Positions 31,552 through 37,968 of a stretch of DNA of 40,828 nucleotides are shown in pieces. Made by a program: the position numbers and the translations under genes. Source of the stretch: CAYUXF01 sp964448755 (GTDB taxonomy: Bacteria; Margulisbacteria; Termititenacia; Termititenacales; CAYUXF01); assembly GCA_964448755.1 (NCBI GenBank), contig CAYUXF010000006.1, positions 1-40,828 on the forward strand, read 5' to 3'. The first letter of the stretch is position 1; the number at the start of each line of letters is the position of its first letter. Under the pieces are notes generated by a model. That model saw only the letters and a list, made by a program, of their open reading frames with translations. It made no database searches and was not told the origin of the DNA.

Positions 31552-31757
31552 TGGTGCGCGCGGAGGGACTTGTTCTTTCGTCTCGGTCGCCAGGTTCGCT
31601 TCGCTGGCTCCCTCGCTGCAGAGACGCGGCCTCCTGGTTTCGCCAATGCGAAACTGCGTCCGGCCTTTCAAGTCCATGCCGCAATATGTCACTGACATAT
31701 TGCTTTCGGTGCAATTTTCCACACACAATCTTAGTATATCAAACATCTTAATATTAA
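31551..31757. repeat. tRNA-Leu 3'-end duplication with hairpin-rich insert
   Basis: The last 21 bases of tRNA-Leu including CCA, plus one flanking base, recur as an exact 22-base copy at 31551-31572 (original 31757-31778). The 184 bases between hold GC-rich hairpins, including GCAATATGTCA / TGACATATTGC near 31691. Short frames here are chance. Confidence 0.78.
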
Positions 31758-31842
31758 TGGTGCGCGCGGAGGGACTTGAACCCACACGCCAAAAGGCACT
31801 AGATCCTAAGTCTAGCACGTCTACCAGTTCCGCCACGCGCGC
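31758..31842 (-). tRNA. tRNA-Leu (TAG)
   Basis: An 85-base class II tRNA with a long variable arm, acceptor GCGCGCG/CGCGCGC, anticodon loop CTTAGGA (anticodon TAG), T-loop TTCAAGT and encoded CCA. Confidence 0.96.
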
Positions 31843-31871
31843 ATGTCAAAAGAAAAATATCAAAAAACAAC

Positions 31872-31947
31872 TGGAGCGGGAGACCGGGCTCGAACCGACG
31901 ACCCCCAGCTTGGAAGGCTAGTGCTCTACCAACTGAGCTACTCCCGC
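31872..31947 (-). tRNA. tRNA-Gly (TCC)
   Basis: A 76-base cloverleaf with acceptor GCGGGAG/CTCCCGC, anticodon loop CTTCCAA (anticodon TCC) and encoded CCA. It is the first gene of the cluster on the minus strand. Confidence 0.96.
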
Positions 31948-32063
31948 TCGTCAAAGCTCAAGCTCACCGTTTCATGCTTCCTGCTAACGCAGAAATCATT
32001 CCACTTAATTCGCTTGGCTTCTCCTTTTTCCCACAAAAGCACCCGCTTTTGCGAGAACCCTGT
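31948..32063. other. Region upstream of the tRNA cluster
   Basis: About 115 bases with small hairpins (CAAAAGC-GGGT-GCTTTTG near 32035-32053, TTCCTGC-TAAC-GCAGAA near 31979-31995) and no frame. A promoter for the tRNA operon must lie here or read through from clpC; I do not see a convincing one. Confidence 0.4.
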
Positions 32064-32092
32064 AGAAAAGAAAAAGCCCTGAAAACAGGGGG
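32064..32092 (-). terminator. Possible terminator downstream of clpC
   Basis: On the minus strand CCCTG-TTTT-CAGGG (32077-32090) is followed by a T-rich stretch. The stem is only 5 bp, so strength is moderate. Confidence 0.5.
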
Positions 32093-32129
32093 ATAATTGT
32101 ATACTGGTTTAAATTAAAGTTCAAGAATA

Positions 32130-32167
32130 TATCTGCCGGACTCTTAAGGAAATCTTGCCGGCAGATA
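32130..32167. repeat. 10-bp inverted repeat after clpC
   Basis: TATCTGCCGG (32130-32139) and CCGGCAGATA (32158-32167), about 20 bases beyond the clpC stop. It may be a 3' mRNA hairpin. Confidence 0.6.
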
Positions 32168-32186
32168 ATAAAAAAACGAACTAAAA

Positions 32187-34505
32187 TTAAGCCTTAACTA
32201 ACTTTTTTGAACCTTCGCCACCTTTTTTACTGCGCGTTTTTGTCGGCGAAAGCGTATCTTTGGCAGTGAACTCCAGCTGATCTTTTTTAAGCGTTACATT
32301 GACAGTCTGTCCTTTTTTGATCTCGCCGGAAAGCAGTTTATCCGCAAGGGCATTTTCCAATAACTCCTGAATTTTGCCGCGCAACGGACGAGCGCCCTGA
32401 CTTTCTACATAGCCCTTATCAACAATAAAATCGAGCACCCCTTTGCCAAGTTCCATAACAATATCATGTTCTACCAAGCGTTTATTAAGTTCGCCGATCA
32501 TAATCTTGGAAATCTCTTTCATATTCTCCTTATTTAAAATCTTGAAAATAACTACGTCATCAATCCTATTCAAAAATTCAGGAGGGAAGGCTTTTTTCAA
32601 CTCATCAAGAACCGTCTCTTTCATTTTTTCATAGGTTTTACTCTCTTTATTCTCGCTGGTAACAAAACCAAAACCCGCCTCTTTTTTGAGCATATTAGAG
32701 CCGACATTAGATGTCATGATAATGATCGTATTCTTAAAATCAACTTTACGGCCGTTAGAATCGGTTAAAATACCATCTTCCATAATTTGTAATAACAAAT
32801 TATGCACCTCTTGCGCACCCTTTTCTATTTCATCAAAAAGGACAATAGAATATGGTTTGCGGCGAACTGGTTCTGTTAATTGGCCGCCTTCATCGTGACC
32901 AACGTATCCAGGAGGTGCACCCACCAAACGAGAGGTGGTATGTTTTTCAGTATATTCAGACATATCGATCCGGACAATGTTCTGTTCGTTGCCAAAAAGA
33001 TAGACCGCTAGGGCTTTAGCCAGTTCGGTTTTACCTACACCAGAAGCACCAAGAAAAATAAACGAACCAACCGGCCGCTTGGGGTCTTTCAACCCAGCTT
33101 TAGAACGCTTCACCGCACGCGTTAAAGATTCAATAGCCTCATCCTGACCAACCACTCGCTTTTTTAACTCTTCGGCCATACTTAAAAGTTTTTCCGCTTC
33201 CGTGCTGGTCAATTGATTAATGGGCACACCGGTCCAGAGCGAAACTATTTCCGCAATATCCTCGGCATTGACGACATTCCGCTTCCCTTTGAGAATTACC
33301 CGTGAGGCCGCTTCATCAATTAGATCAATAGCTTTATCCGGCAGCATCCGGCTGGTAATATAACGCACCGAGAGATTGACCGCTGCCTCCAGCGCCGAAG
33401 TTTCAAAAGTCACATCATGGAAAGCCTCATAGCGAGAGATGATCCCCTTTAAAATATTCAAGGTCTGATCTGTTGTCGGCTGATCGACCAGGACCGACTG
33501 AAAGCGGCGTTCCAAAGCGGAATCTTCTTCAATATATTTGCGATATTCATTAAGTGTCGTGGCGCCAATTAACTGGATCTCCCCTCTGGCCATCGCCGGC
33601 TTGAACATATTGGCAACATCCAGCGATCCTTCGGTTGAACCGGTACCGACAATAGTATGCAGTTCGTCGACGAACATAATGACATTTGCAGCTTTTTTTA
33701 TTTCCGCTAATAATTTTTTCATCCGCTCTTCAAACTCGCCGCGGTATTTAGTCCCCGCCACGATCAAGCCGAGGTCTAATGTAACAACCCGTTTATTAAA
33801 AAGAGATTTTGGCACCTCTTCTTTGATAATGCGCTGGGCCAAGCCCTCTACAATAGCGGTTTTACCAACACCCGCCTCGCCGGTTAAGACCGGATTATTT
33901 TTTGTCCGGCGGCTCAGTATCTGGACCACCCGTTCTATCTCATGCTCACGGCCAATTACCGGATCTAATTTATCTCTGGCCGCCAGCCAGGTCAGGTCGC
34001 GGGTAAATTCGTTCAGAAGCGGCGTATCAGACGGCAGCGAAACCTCTTTATTTTCGGCGACTTCCACGCCCAGCAAAGAAACAATAACTTCGCGCGCTTT
34101 AATAACCGAAACATCATATTTACTTAAAACTTTAGCGGCCACACTATCTTGTTCACGCAAAAGTGCCAGAAAGAGATGTTCAATATTAACGTAACTATGG
34201 CCCAGTTGACGGGCTTCTTCCCAGGCATAGCTAAGTACTTTTTTTACCTGCGGCGTGAATGGAATATTGCCGCTTAAGGGCGCCCGGCCAGAAGAAGTCA
34301 AAAGCTCCTCTATTGTGCCAATAATATCTTCTTCTTCTATGTTGAGTTTTTTTAAAGTTTTTTTAACAATACTGTCTTTATCTTTAATTTCGATCAGCCC
34401 CAGCAACAGATGCTCAGTCCCTAAAAATTCACTGCTGAATTTTTTGGCAATATCCTGCGAGTTAATGATCGCCTGTATCGAGCGTTCGGTAAATCTAGAA
34501 AACAT
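32187..34505 (-). CDS. clpC: ClpC/ClpA-type AAA+ unfoldase lacking the middle domain
   Basis: An ATP-driven protein unfoldase that feeds ClpP. The Clp N-domain has two repeats (about 1-145). The first ATPase has Walker A G-E-A-G-V-G-K-T (209-216), and the second G-A-S-G-V-G-K-T (486-493). A G-F-G-F loop in domain 2 fits ClpP docking. The domain-1 to domain-2 join is short: K-A-I-D-L-I-D-E-A-A-S-R is followed almost directly by N-A-E-D-I-A-E-I-V-S-L-W-T-G-V-P. The roughly 60-residue coiled-coil middle (UVR) domain of ClpC is absent. The total of 772 residues is accordingly short. It otherwise reads as ClpC, so MecA-type adaptors are not expected to bind there. GGGGG precedes the ATG. Confidence 0.93.
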   Translation of the reverse strand: MFSRFTERSIQAIINSQDIAKKFSSEFLGTEHLLLGLIEIKDKDSIVKKTLKKLNIEEEDIIGTIEELLTSSGRAPLSGNIPFTPQVKKVLSYAWEEARQLGHSYVNIEHLFLALLREQDSVAAKVLSKYDVSVIKAREVIVSLLGVEVAENKEVSLPSDTPLLNEFTRDLTWLAARDKLDPVIGREHEIERVVQILSRRTKNNPVLTGEAGVGKTAIVEGLAQRIIKEEVPKSLFNKRVVTLDLGLIVAGTKYRGEFEERMKKLLAEIKKAANVIMFVDELHTIVGTGSTEGSLDVANMFKPAMARGEIQLIGATTLNEYRKYIEEDSALERRFQSVLVDQPTTDQTLNILKGIISRYEAFHDVTFETSALEAAVNLSVRYITSRMLPDKAIDLIDEAASRVILKGKRNVVNAEDIAEIVSLWTGVPINQLTSTEAEKLLSMAEELKKRVVGQDEAIESLTRAVKRSKAGLKDPKRPVGSFIFLGASGVGKTELAKALAVYLFGNEQNIVRIDMSEYTEKHTTSRLVGAPPGYVGHDEGGQLTEPVRRKPYSIVLFDEIEKGAQEVHNLLLQIMEDGILTDSNGRKVDFKNTIIIMTSNVGSNMLKKEAGFGFVTSENKESKTYEKMKETVLDELKKAFPPEFLNRIDDVVIFKILNKENMKEISKIMIGELNKRLVEHDIVMELGKGVLDFIVDKGYVESQGARPLRGKIQELLENALADKLLSGEIKKGQTVNVTLKKDQLEFTAKDTLSPTKTRSKKGGEGSKKLVKA

Positions 34506-34540
34506 ATATAAAAGGCCCCCTCAAACAATATATTTTGGCG

Positions 34541-34546
34541 ATTATA
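34541..34546 (-). promoter_or_regulatory. -10 box for clpC
   Basis: TATAAT on the minus strand (34541-34546), about 35 bases before the clpC ATG. No clear -35 box or CtsR/CIRCE-like operator is visible. Confidence 0.4.
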
Positions 34547-34583
34547 ACTTATATTCTGGTTTTATAAAACTTCTGCCTGGCTT

Positions 34584-35219
34584 CTATTTAGCCCAGCCGG
34601 CAACAGAGAAAATTGGTGTTTTTGCTGACGCTTTTTGTGCCGCAATCTCACCGGCAAAATCACGCTGCTTGATCGACATATAATACTTCATATTTTCCAG
34701 CAAAATTTCCAGCTCACTGACCGCCAGCTGTTTTTCGCTAACAGCTTCATTTTTTTTAATAAATCTCTTGGCCAGCAGACAATAATTGACCAGCGCATTG
34801 CCAATATAATGCTCCAGGAGCATAAAAGTTAATTCTCTTCCTGACCCGGCACTATGCCATTCGCAAGAAGAACAAAATTCTTTGCCTAATTTCTCATAAA
34901 GAATTTTATCAATGATCTTTTCCAGTTCTTTTAGCCGCAAATAGGCCGCACTCAAACGCTGGTCATTTGCAGTAACAATATTATCAACTTCACTCAACAC
35001 AAAATTTAATTTTTTTGAAAAATTTTCCACTTGGGCAAACTCGCGCGGCGTTAAATATTTACCCGGCGTAATTTTAATAAAACCATGGCTTTTCTTAAAA
35101 AAAGCTACTGGCAAAGTTTCTTTAACAAGTTTTTTGAAAATAGGGGGTGAGTTTTCCTGAAACAGCAAGGCCACCTGTTTTGTATTTAAAGCTCTGTTTT
35201 TGTAAAGCTTTTCCCCCAA
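34584..35219 (-). CDS. Unknown helical protein, start corrected to TTG at 35219
   Basis: The frame is open further upstream to 35375, but that stretch overlaps the start and promoter of the divergent transglycosylase gene. A TGC-TACAAT box (35229-35234) ends nine bases before a TTG at 35219, giving a near-leaderless start and a 211-residue product. The N-terminus (N-T-K-Q-V-A-L-L-F) is HTH-like, and a C-S-S-C pair sits in the middle (E-F-C-S-S-C-E-W-H). The rest is helical. I do not recognise a family. The first in-frame ATG is far downstream, so an ATG start would lose the N-terminal half. Confidence 0.6.
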   Translation of the reverse strand: MGEKLYKNRALNTKQVALLFQENSPPIFKKLVKETLPVAFFKKSHGFIKITPGKYLTPREFAQVENFSKKLNFVLSEVDNIVTANDQRLSAAYLRLKELEKIIDKILYEKLGKEFCSSCEWHSAGSGRELTFMLLEHYIGNALVNYCLLAKRFIKKNEAVSEKQLAVSELEILLENMKYYMSIKQRDFAGEIAAQKASAKTPIFSVAGWAK

Positions 35220-35228
35220 AACGACAAT

Positions 35229-35288
35229 ATTGTAGCAGATATTACAAAAAAATACACTTTTTTTTATTCTCTTTTCCTGTGTTAAAAT
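35229..35288. promoter_or_regulatory. Divergent extended -10 promoters
   Basis: On the minus strand TGC-TACAAT (-10 at 35229-35234) drives the unknown gene. On the plus strand TGT-TAAAAT (-10 at 35283-35288) drives the transglycosylase gene, whose ATG at 35314 has AAAGGGAG in front. Confidence 0.5.
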
Positions 35289-35313
35289 CGCTTTATTTTT
35301 TAAAGGGAGTTTT

Positions 35314-35919
35314 ATGGACGGAACCGGCGTAGTCGCCCTAATTATTGTTATTCTCTTCTTCGTAAATATCAGCAAGCATCCGCCTGTTAATCAAACTAGC
35401 AAGAGCGGCAACAGCGGGTCTATTTACACTGAACTCAAAGAGGACCGCTCCGCCTGGCAATACCAGTACTTGAGCCCAGAACGAATGGACGCTGTTATTT
35501 TAAAATACAATGCCAGCTTAAGCGCTGCCGAAACCAGCTTAATTAAGATCAACACCAACCTCTATTGTAAAGAAAAAGATATTGACCCCCGCCTTATTCT
35601 GGCTCTGATGGCCCGCGAATCGGCCTTCAATCCCCGGGCAGTTTCACCATCGGGCGCCGTAGGGTTGGGACAGTTGATGCCCTTCAATTTTAAAGAACTC
35701 GGCATTTCCGACCCGCACGATATTCAACAAAATATCCGCGGCCTGGTTTATTATTTTAGAAAGAAACTCGATGAGCGCAGCGGCGAAAAAAATCAGCTTG
35801 AGCTGGCCCTAGCCTCTTATCTGGAGGGGAGTGGCGCCATTACCCGCAAAGATAAAAAAATAGAGGGGCATACCGCCGTCTATGTTAATGATATTTTAAA
35901 GATCAGGAGCACTATTTAA
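35314..35919 (+). CDS. Membrane-anchored SLT-type lytic transglycosylase
   Basis: A 201-residue protein with an N-terminal hydrophobic anchor (about 5-19). A linker rich in Ser/Gly/Asn follows, and then an SLT domain from about residue 85. The catalytic Glu is Glu102 in M-A-R-E-S-A-F-N-P, followed by S-P-S-G-A-V-G-L-G-Q-L-M-P, the family signature. It cleaves the MurNAc-GlcNAc bond of peptidoglycan outside the inner membrane, forming anhydro-MurNAc ends. It complements the synthetic GT51 enzyme elsewhere in the window. It has a good ribosome-binding site and is separate from yebC by about 90 bases. Confidence 0.9.
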   Translation: MDGTGVVALIIVILFFVNISKHPPVNQTSKSGNSGSIYTELKEDRSAWQYQYLSPERMDAVILKYNASLSAAETSLIKINTNLYCKEKDIDPRLILALMARESAFNPRAVSPSGAVGLGQLMPFNFKELGISDPHDIQQNIRGLVYYFRKKLDERSGEKNQLELALASYLEGSGAITRKDKKIEGHTAVYVNDILKIRSTI

Positions 35920-36008
35920 AAACGCCTTAAGCAAACTCCGCTTATTGCCCGGCATTGATTTTCTTGCCATAATAAGCGCCGCATCTTTTAAATTACACTG
36001 GAGGTCCT

Positions 36009-36767
36009 ATGTCAGGTCATAATAAGTGGTCTAAAATTAAACATCAAAAAGCCAAAACCGATTCTGTCAAAAACAAAGTTTTTTCCCGCGCCTCACTGGG
36101 GATCATGTCGGCGGTAAGAGAAGGTGGCAGCGATGACCCGGCACTTAACGCCTCTCTGCGCATGGCCATTGAAGAAGCCAAAAAAGTTAATATGCCCAAA
36201 GATAATATTAAACGCGCCATTGAAAAAGCCTCCGGCAAAGGCGGCGTTGGTCAAATAGAAGAATGCACTTATGAAGGTTATGCACCAGGCGGTGTAGCGC
36301 TTTACATAGAATGTGTTACCGATAACCGCAACAGAACTGCCTCAGAAGTCCGCTCAGCGCTCGATAAAAATAACGGTTCTCTGGGTGCCCCCGGCTCAGT
36401 AGCTTATTTGTTTAATAAAAAAGGGTACTTAGAGTTTGATGCCGAAAAAACCAGCGAAGATCAGCTGATGGAAATCCTCATTGATGCCGGCGCTGAAGAC
36501 ATTGTCAATAATGAGGATGGCACCTTCAGTGTGACCTGTCCTTATGCCGCTCTCAATAATTGTATTAACGCCGCCGAACAAGCCAAATTGCCCTTGGAAA
36601 AAGCGGAGCCGGCAATGATCCCCGATACCAAAATACAAATAACCGATCTGGAAACAGCAAAAAAAATATTCAATTTAATTGATAAATTAGAAGACCTTGA
36701 CGATGTTAAAGAAGTAAATGCCAATTTTGATATTTCGGATGAATTAATGGAGAAAATTTCCGAATAA
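36009..36767 (+). CDS. yebC: YebC/PmpR/TACO1-family protein
   Basis: A 252-residue protein with the N-terminal signature S-G-H-N-K-W-S-K-I-K-H-Q-K, then Y-E-G-Y-A-P-G-G-V-A and N-R-N-R-T-A-S-E-V-R. The length is normal. Known members were called transcription regulators, and later YebC2/TACO1 proteins were shown to help translation of proline-rich stretches. Which group this one belongs to needs phylogeny. GGAGGT precedes the ATG. The PHP gene starts immediately after the stop (TAA-ATG), so the two are translated from one mRNA. Confidence 0.95.
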   Translation: MSGHNKWSKIKHQKAKTDSVKNKVFSRASLGIMSAVREGGSDDPALNASLRMAIEEAKKVNMPKDNIKRAIEKASGKGGVGQIEECTYEGYAPGGVALYIECVTDNRNRTASEVRSALDKNNGSLGAPGSVAYLFNKKGYLEFDAEKTSEDQLMEILIDAGAEDIVNNEDGTFSVTCPYAALNNCINAAEQAKLPLEKAEPAMIPDTKIQITDLETAKKIFNLIDKLEDLDDVKEVNANFDISDELMEKISE

Positions 36768-37481
36768 ATGAAAATTAAAGCAGATCTACACACCCACTCC
36801 ATTGCCAGCGGTCACGCCTATTCAACTATCGCTGAAATGGCGCTGGCGGCCAAAAAAAAGGGGCTCAAGCTTCTGGGGCTGACCGATCACGGCCCGGCCA
36901 TGCCGGACGGTCCGCATGAATACTATTTTTACAATCTAAAAGCGCTGCCGGAAAAAATTCACGGTGTGCGGATCCTCAAGGGGATCGAAGCCAATATTAT
37001 CTCTAAAGACGGTAAGCTCGATCTGGAGACAGCTCTTTTGGCCTCTTATGAAGTGGTCATTGCCTCGGCACACATTATTGCCTCGCCGGAAAATCTCTCA
37101 AAAAAAGAGACAACTAAAATGTACCTTGAAGCGATGGCTAACCCGCATGTCGATATCATCGGCCATCTGGAGAACCCACAATTCGATCTCGATTTCAAAG
37201 AGGTGGTCGGCGCCGCCAAAGAGACCAATACACTGATAGAGATCAACAACGCCTCTTTCGGCATTGCCAGACACGGCTCATATAATAACTGTATAGAGAT
37301 CATGAAACTGATCAAAGAAAACAATCAGCCGACGGTCGTAAATTCGGACGCCCACGCCGCTTACAGAATTGGAGAAGTAGACAAGGCCCTAAAGACCGCA
37401 CTGGAGGTTGGGATCAAAAGAGAGCAGATCTTGAATTTGGATCATAAAAAAGTGGCGGAGTTTTTGAAGATAAAATTATGA
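36768..37481 (+). CDS. PHP-domain phosphatase, YcdX-like
   Basis: A 237-residue protein with the PHP metal motif D-L-H-T-H-S near the N-terminus, then L-G-L-T-D-H-G-P-A-M, G-I-E-A-N, H-I-I-A, and a late N-S-D-A-H block. These histidines and aspartates usually bind three metals. YcdX-type members hydrolyse phosphate esters in the cytosol; histidinol phosphatase is a related possibility. The start directly abuts the yebC stop, indicating coupling. A palindromic element follows and separates it from the VanZ-like gene. Confidence 0.9.
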   Translation: MKIKADLHTHSIASGHAYSTIAEMALAAKKKGLKLLGLTDHGPAMPDGPHEYYFYNLKALPEKIHGVRILKGIEANIISKDGKLDLETALLASYEVVIASAHIIASPENLSKKETTKMYLEAMANPHVDIIGHLENPQFDLDFKEVVGAAKETNTLIEINNASFGIARHGSYNNCIEIMKLIKENNQPTVVNSDAHAAYRIGEVDKALKTALEVGIKREQILNLDHKKVAEFLKIKL

Positions 37482-37484
37482 TAA

Positions 37485-37563
37485 GGCCTCACCCCACAAA
37501 TAATAATATTATTGGCACTCAAGCACCCCTCTCCAAATTTGGAGAGGGGCCGGGGGTGAGGCC
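37485..37563. repeat. Palindromic element directly before the VanZ-like start
   Basis: Outer arms GGCCTCACCCC (37485-37495) and GGGGTGAGGCC (37553-37563). The inner perfect palindrome has arms CCCCTCTCCAAA and TTTGGAGAGGGG (37526-37549). It is a clear relative of the element at 2667-2770. The right arm ends at the base before the GTG start and supplies the only ribosome-binding-site-like sequence. Confidence 0.82.
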
Positions 37564-37968
37564 GTGATTTCAAAATTACGAAAATTAAAAATCAATTTAT
37601 CTGATTCCAGATCAAAAAGAATTATCTTCTACTGGCTGCCGTTTATTTTTTACAGTTTATTGATAATTTATTTATCACATCAGCCGCATATCGATCTCAA
37701 ATATGATCCGGGCGATAAAACACTGCATTTTCTGGAATATTTCGGCTACGCTCTGCTATTGATCAGAATTTTAATTATCTACAATATTAAAAATATTGCC
37801 TTCTGGACAATTACCATCAGCACTCTTTACGGTATCAGCGATGAACTGCACCAGTATTTTATCCCCGGCAGACACTGCACGTTTGGTGATGTCGCGATCG
37901 ATATTGTAGGGGCTGGCACGATCCTCTTGATTTTTAAATTAATTAGGAAGTTCTATCCCGGCGTCTAG
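37564..37968 (+). CDS. VanZ-like small membrane protein
   Basis: A 134-residue protein with about four hydrophobic segments (roughly 23-40, 55-72, 79-94, 112-126). D-K-T-L-H-F-L-E-Y-F-G-Y and Y-G-I-S-D-E-L-H-Q-Y-F-I-P-G-R are the VanZ family motifs. VanZ gives low teicoplanin resistance in enterococci, but most members have no proven function. The GTG start is chosen because the frame is complete from there; it sits right after a palindromic repeat whose GGGTGAG may act as ribosome-binding site. It ends 4 bases into the convergent RAP gene. Confidence 0.88.
   Translation: MISKLRKLKINLSDSRSKRIIFYWLPFIFYSLLIIYLSHQPHIDLKYDPGDKTLHFLEYFGYALLLIRILIIYNIKNIAFWTITISTLYGISDELHQYFIPGRHCTFGDVAIDIVGAGTILLIFKLIRKFYPGV

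Noticed and set aside
31415..32082. Several open frames of 77-106 codons across the tRNA region
   Set aside because: They run through tRNA genes and their duplicated ends on both strands, have no ribosome-binding sites, and code for low-plausibility peptides.
33538..34194. 218-codon frame opposite clpC
   Set aside because: Mirror of conserved clpC codons; no start signals or recognisable protein.
35220..35375. Longer N-terminus of the unknown gene ending at 34584
   Set aside because: It would overlap the start and promoter of the SLT gene. A -10 box and TTG at 35219 give a better start.
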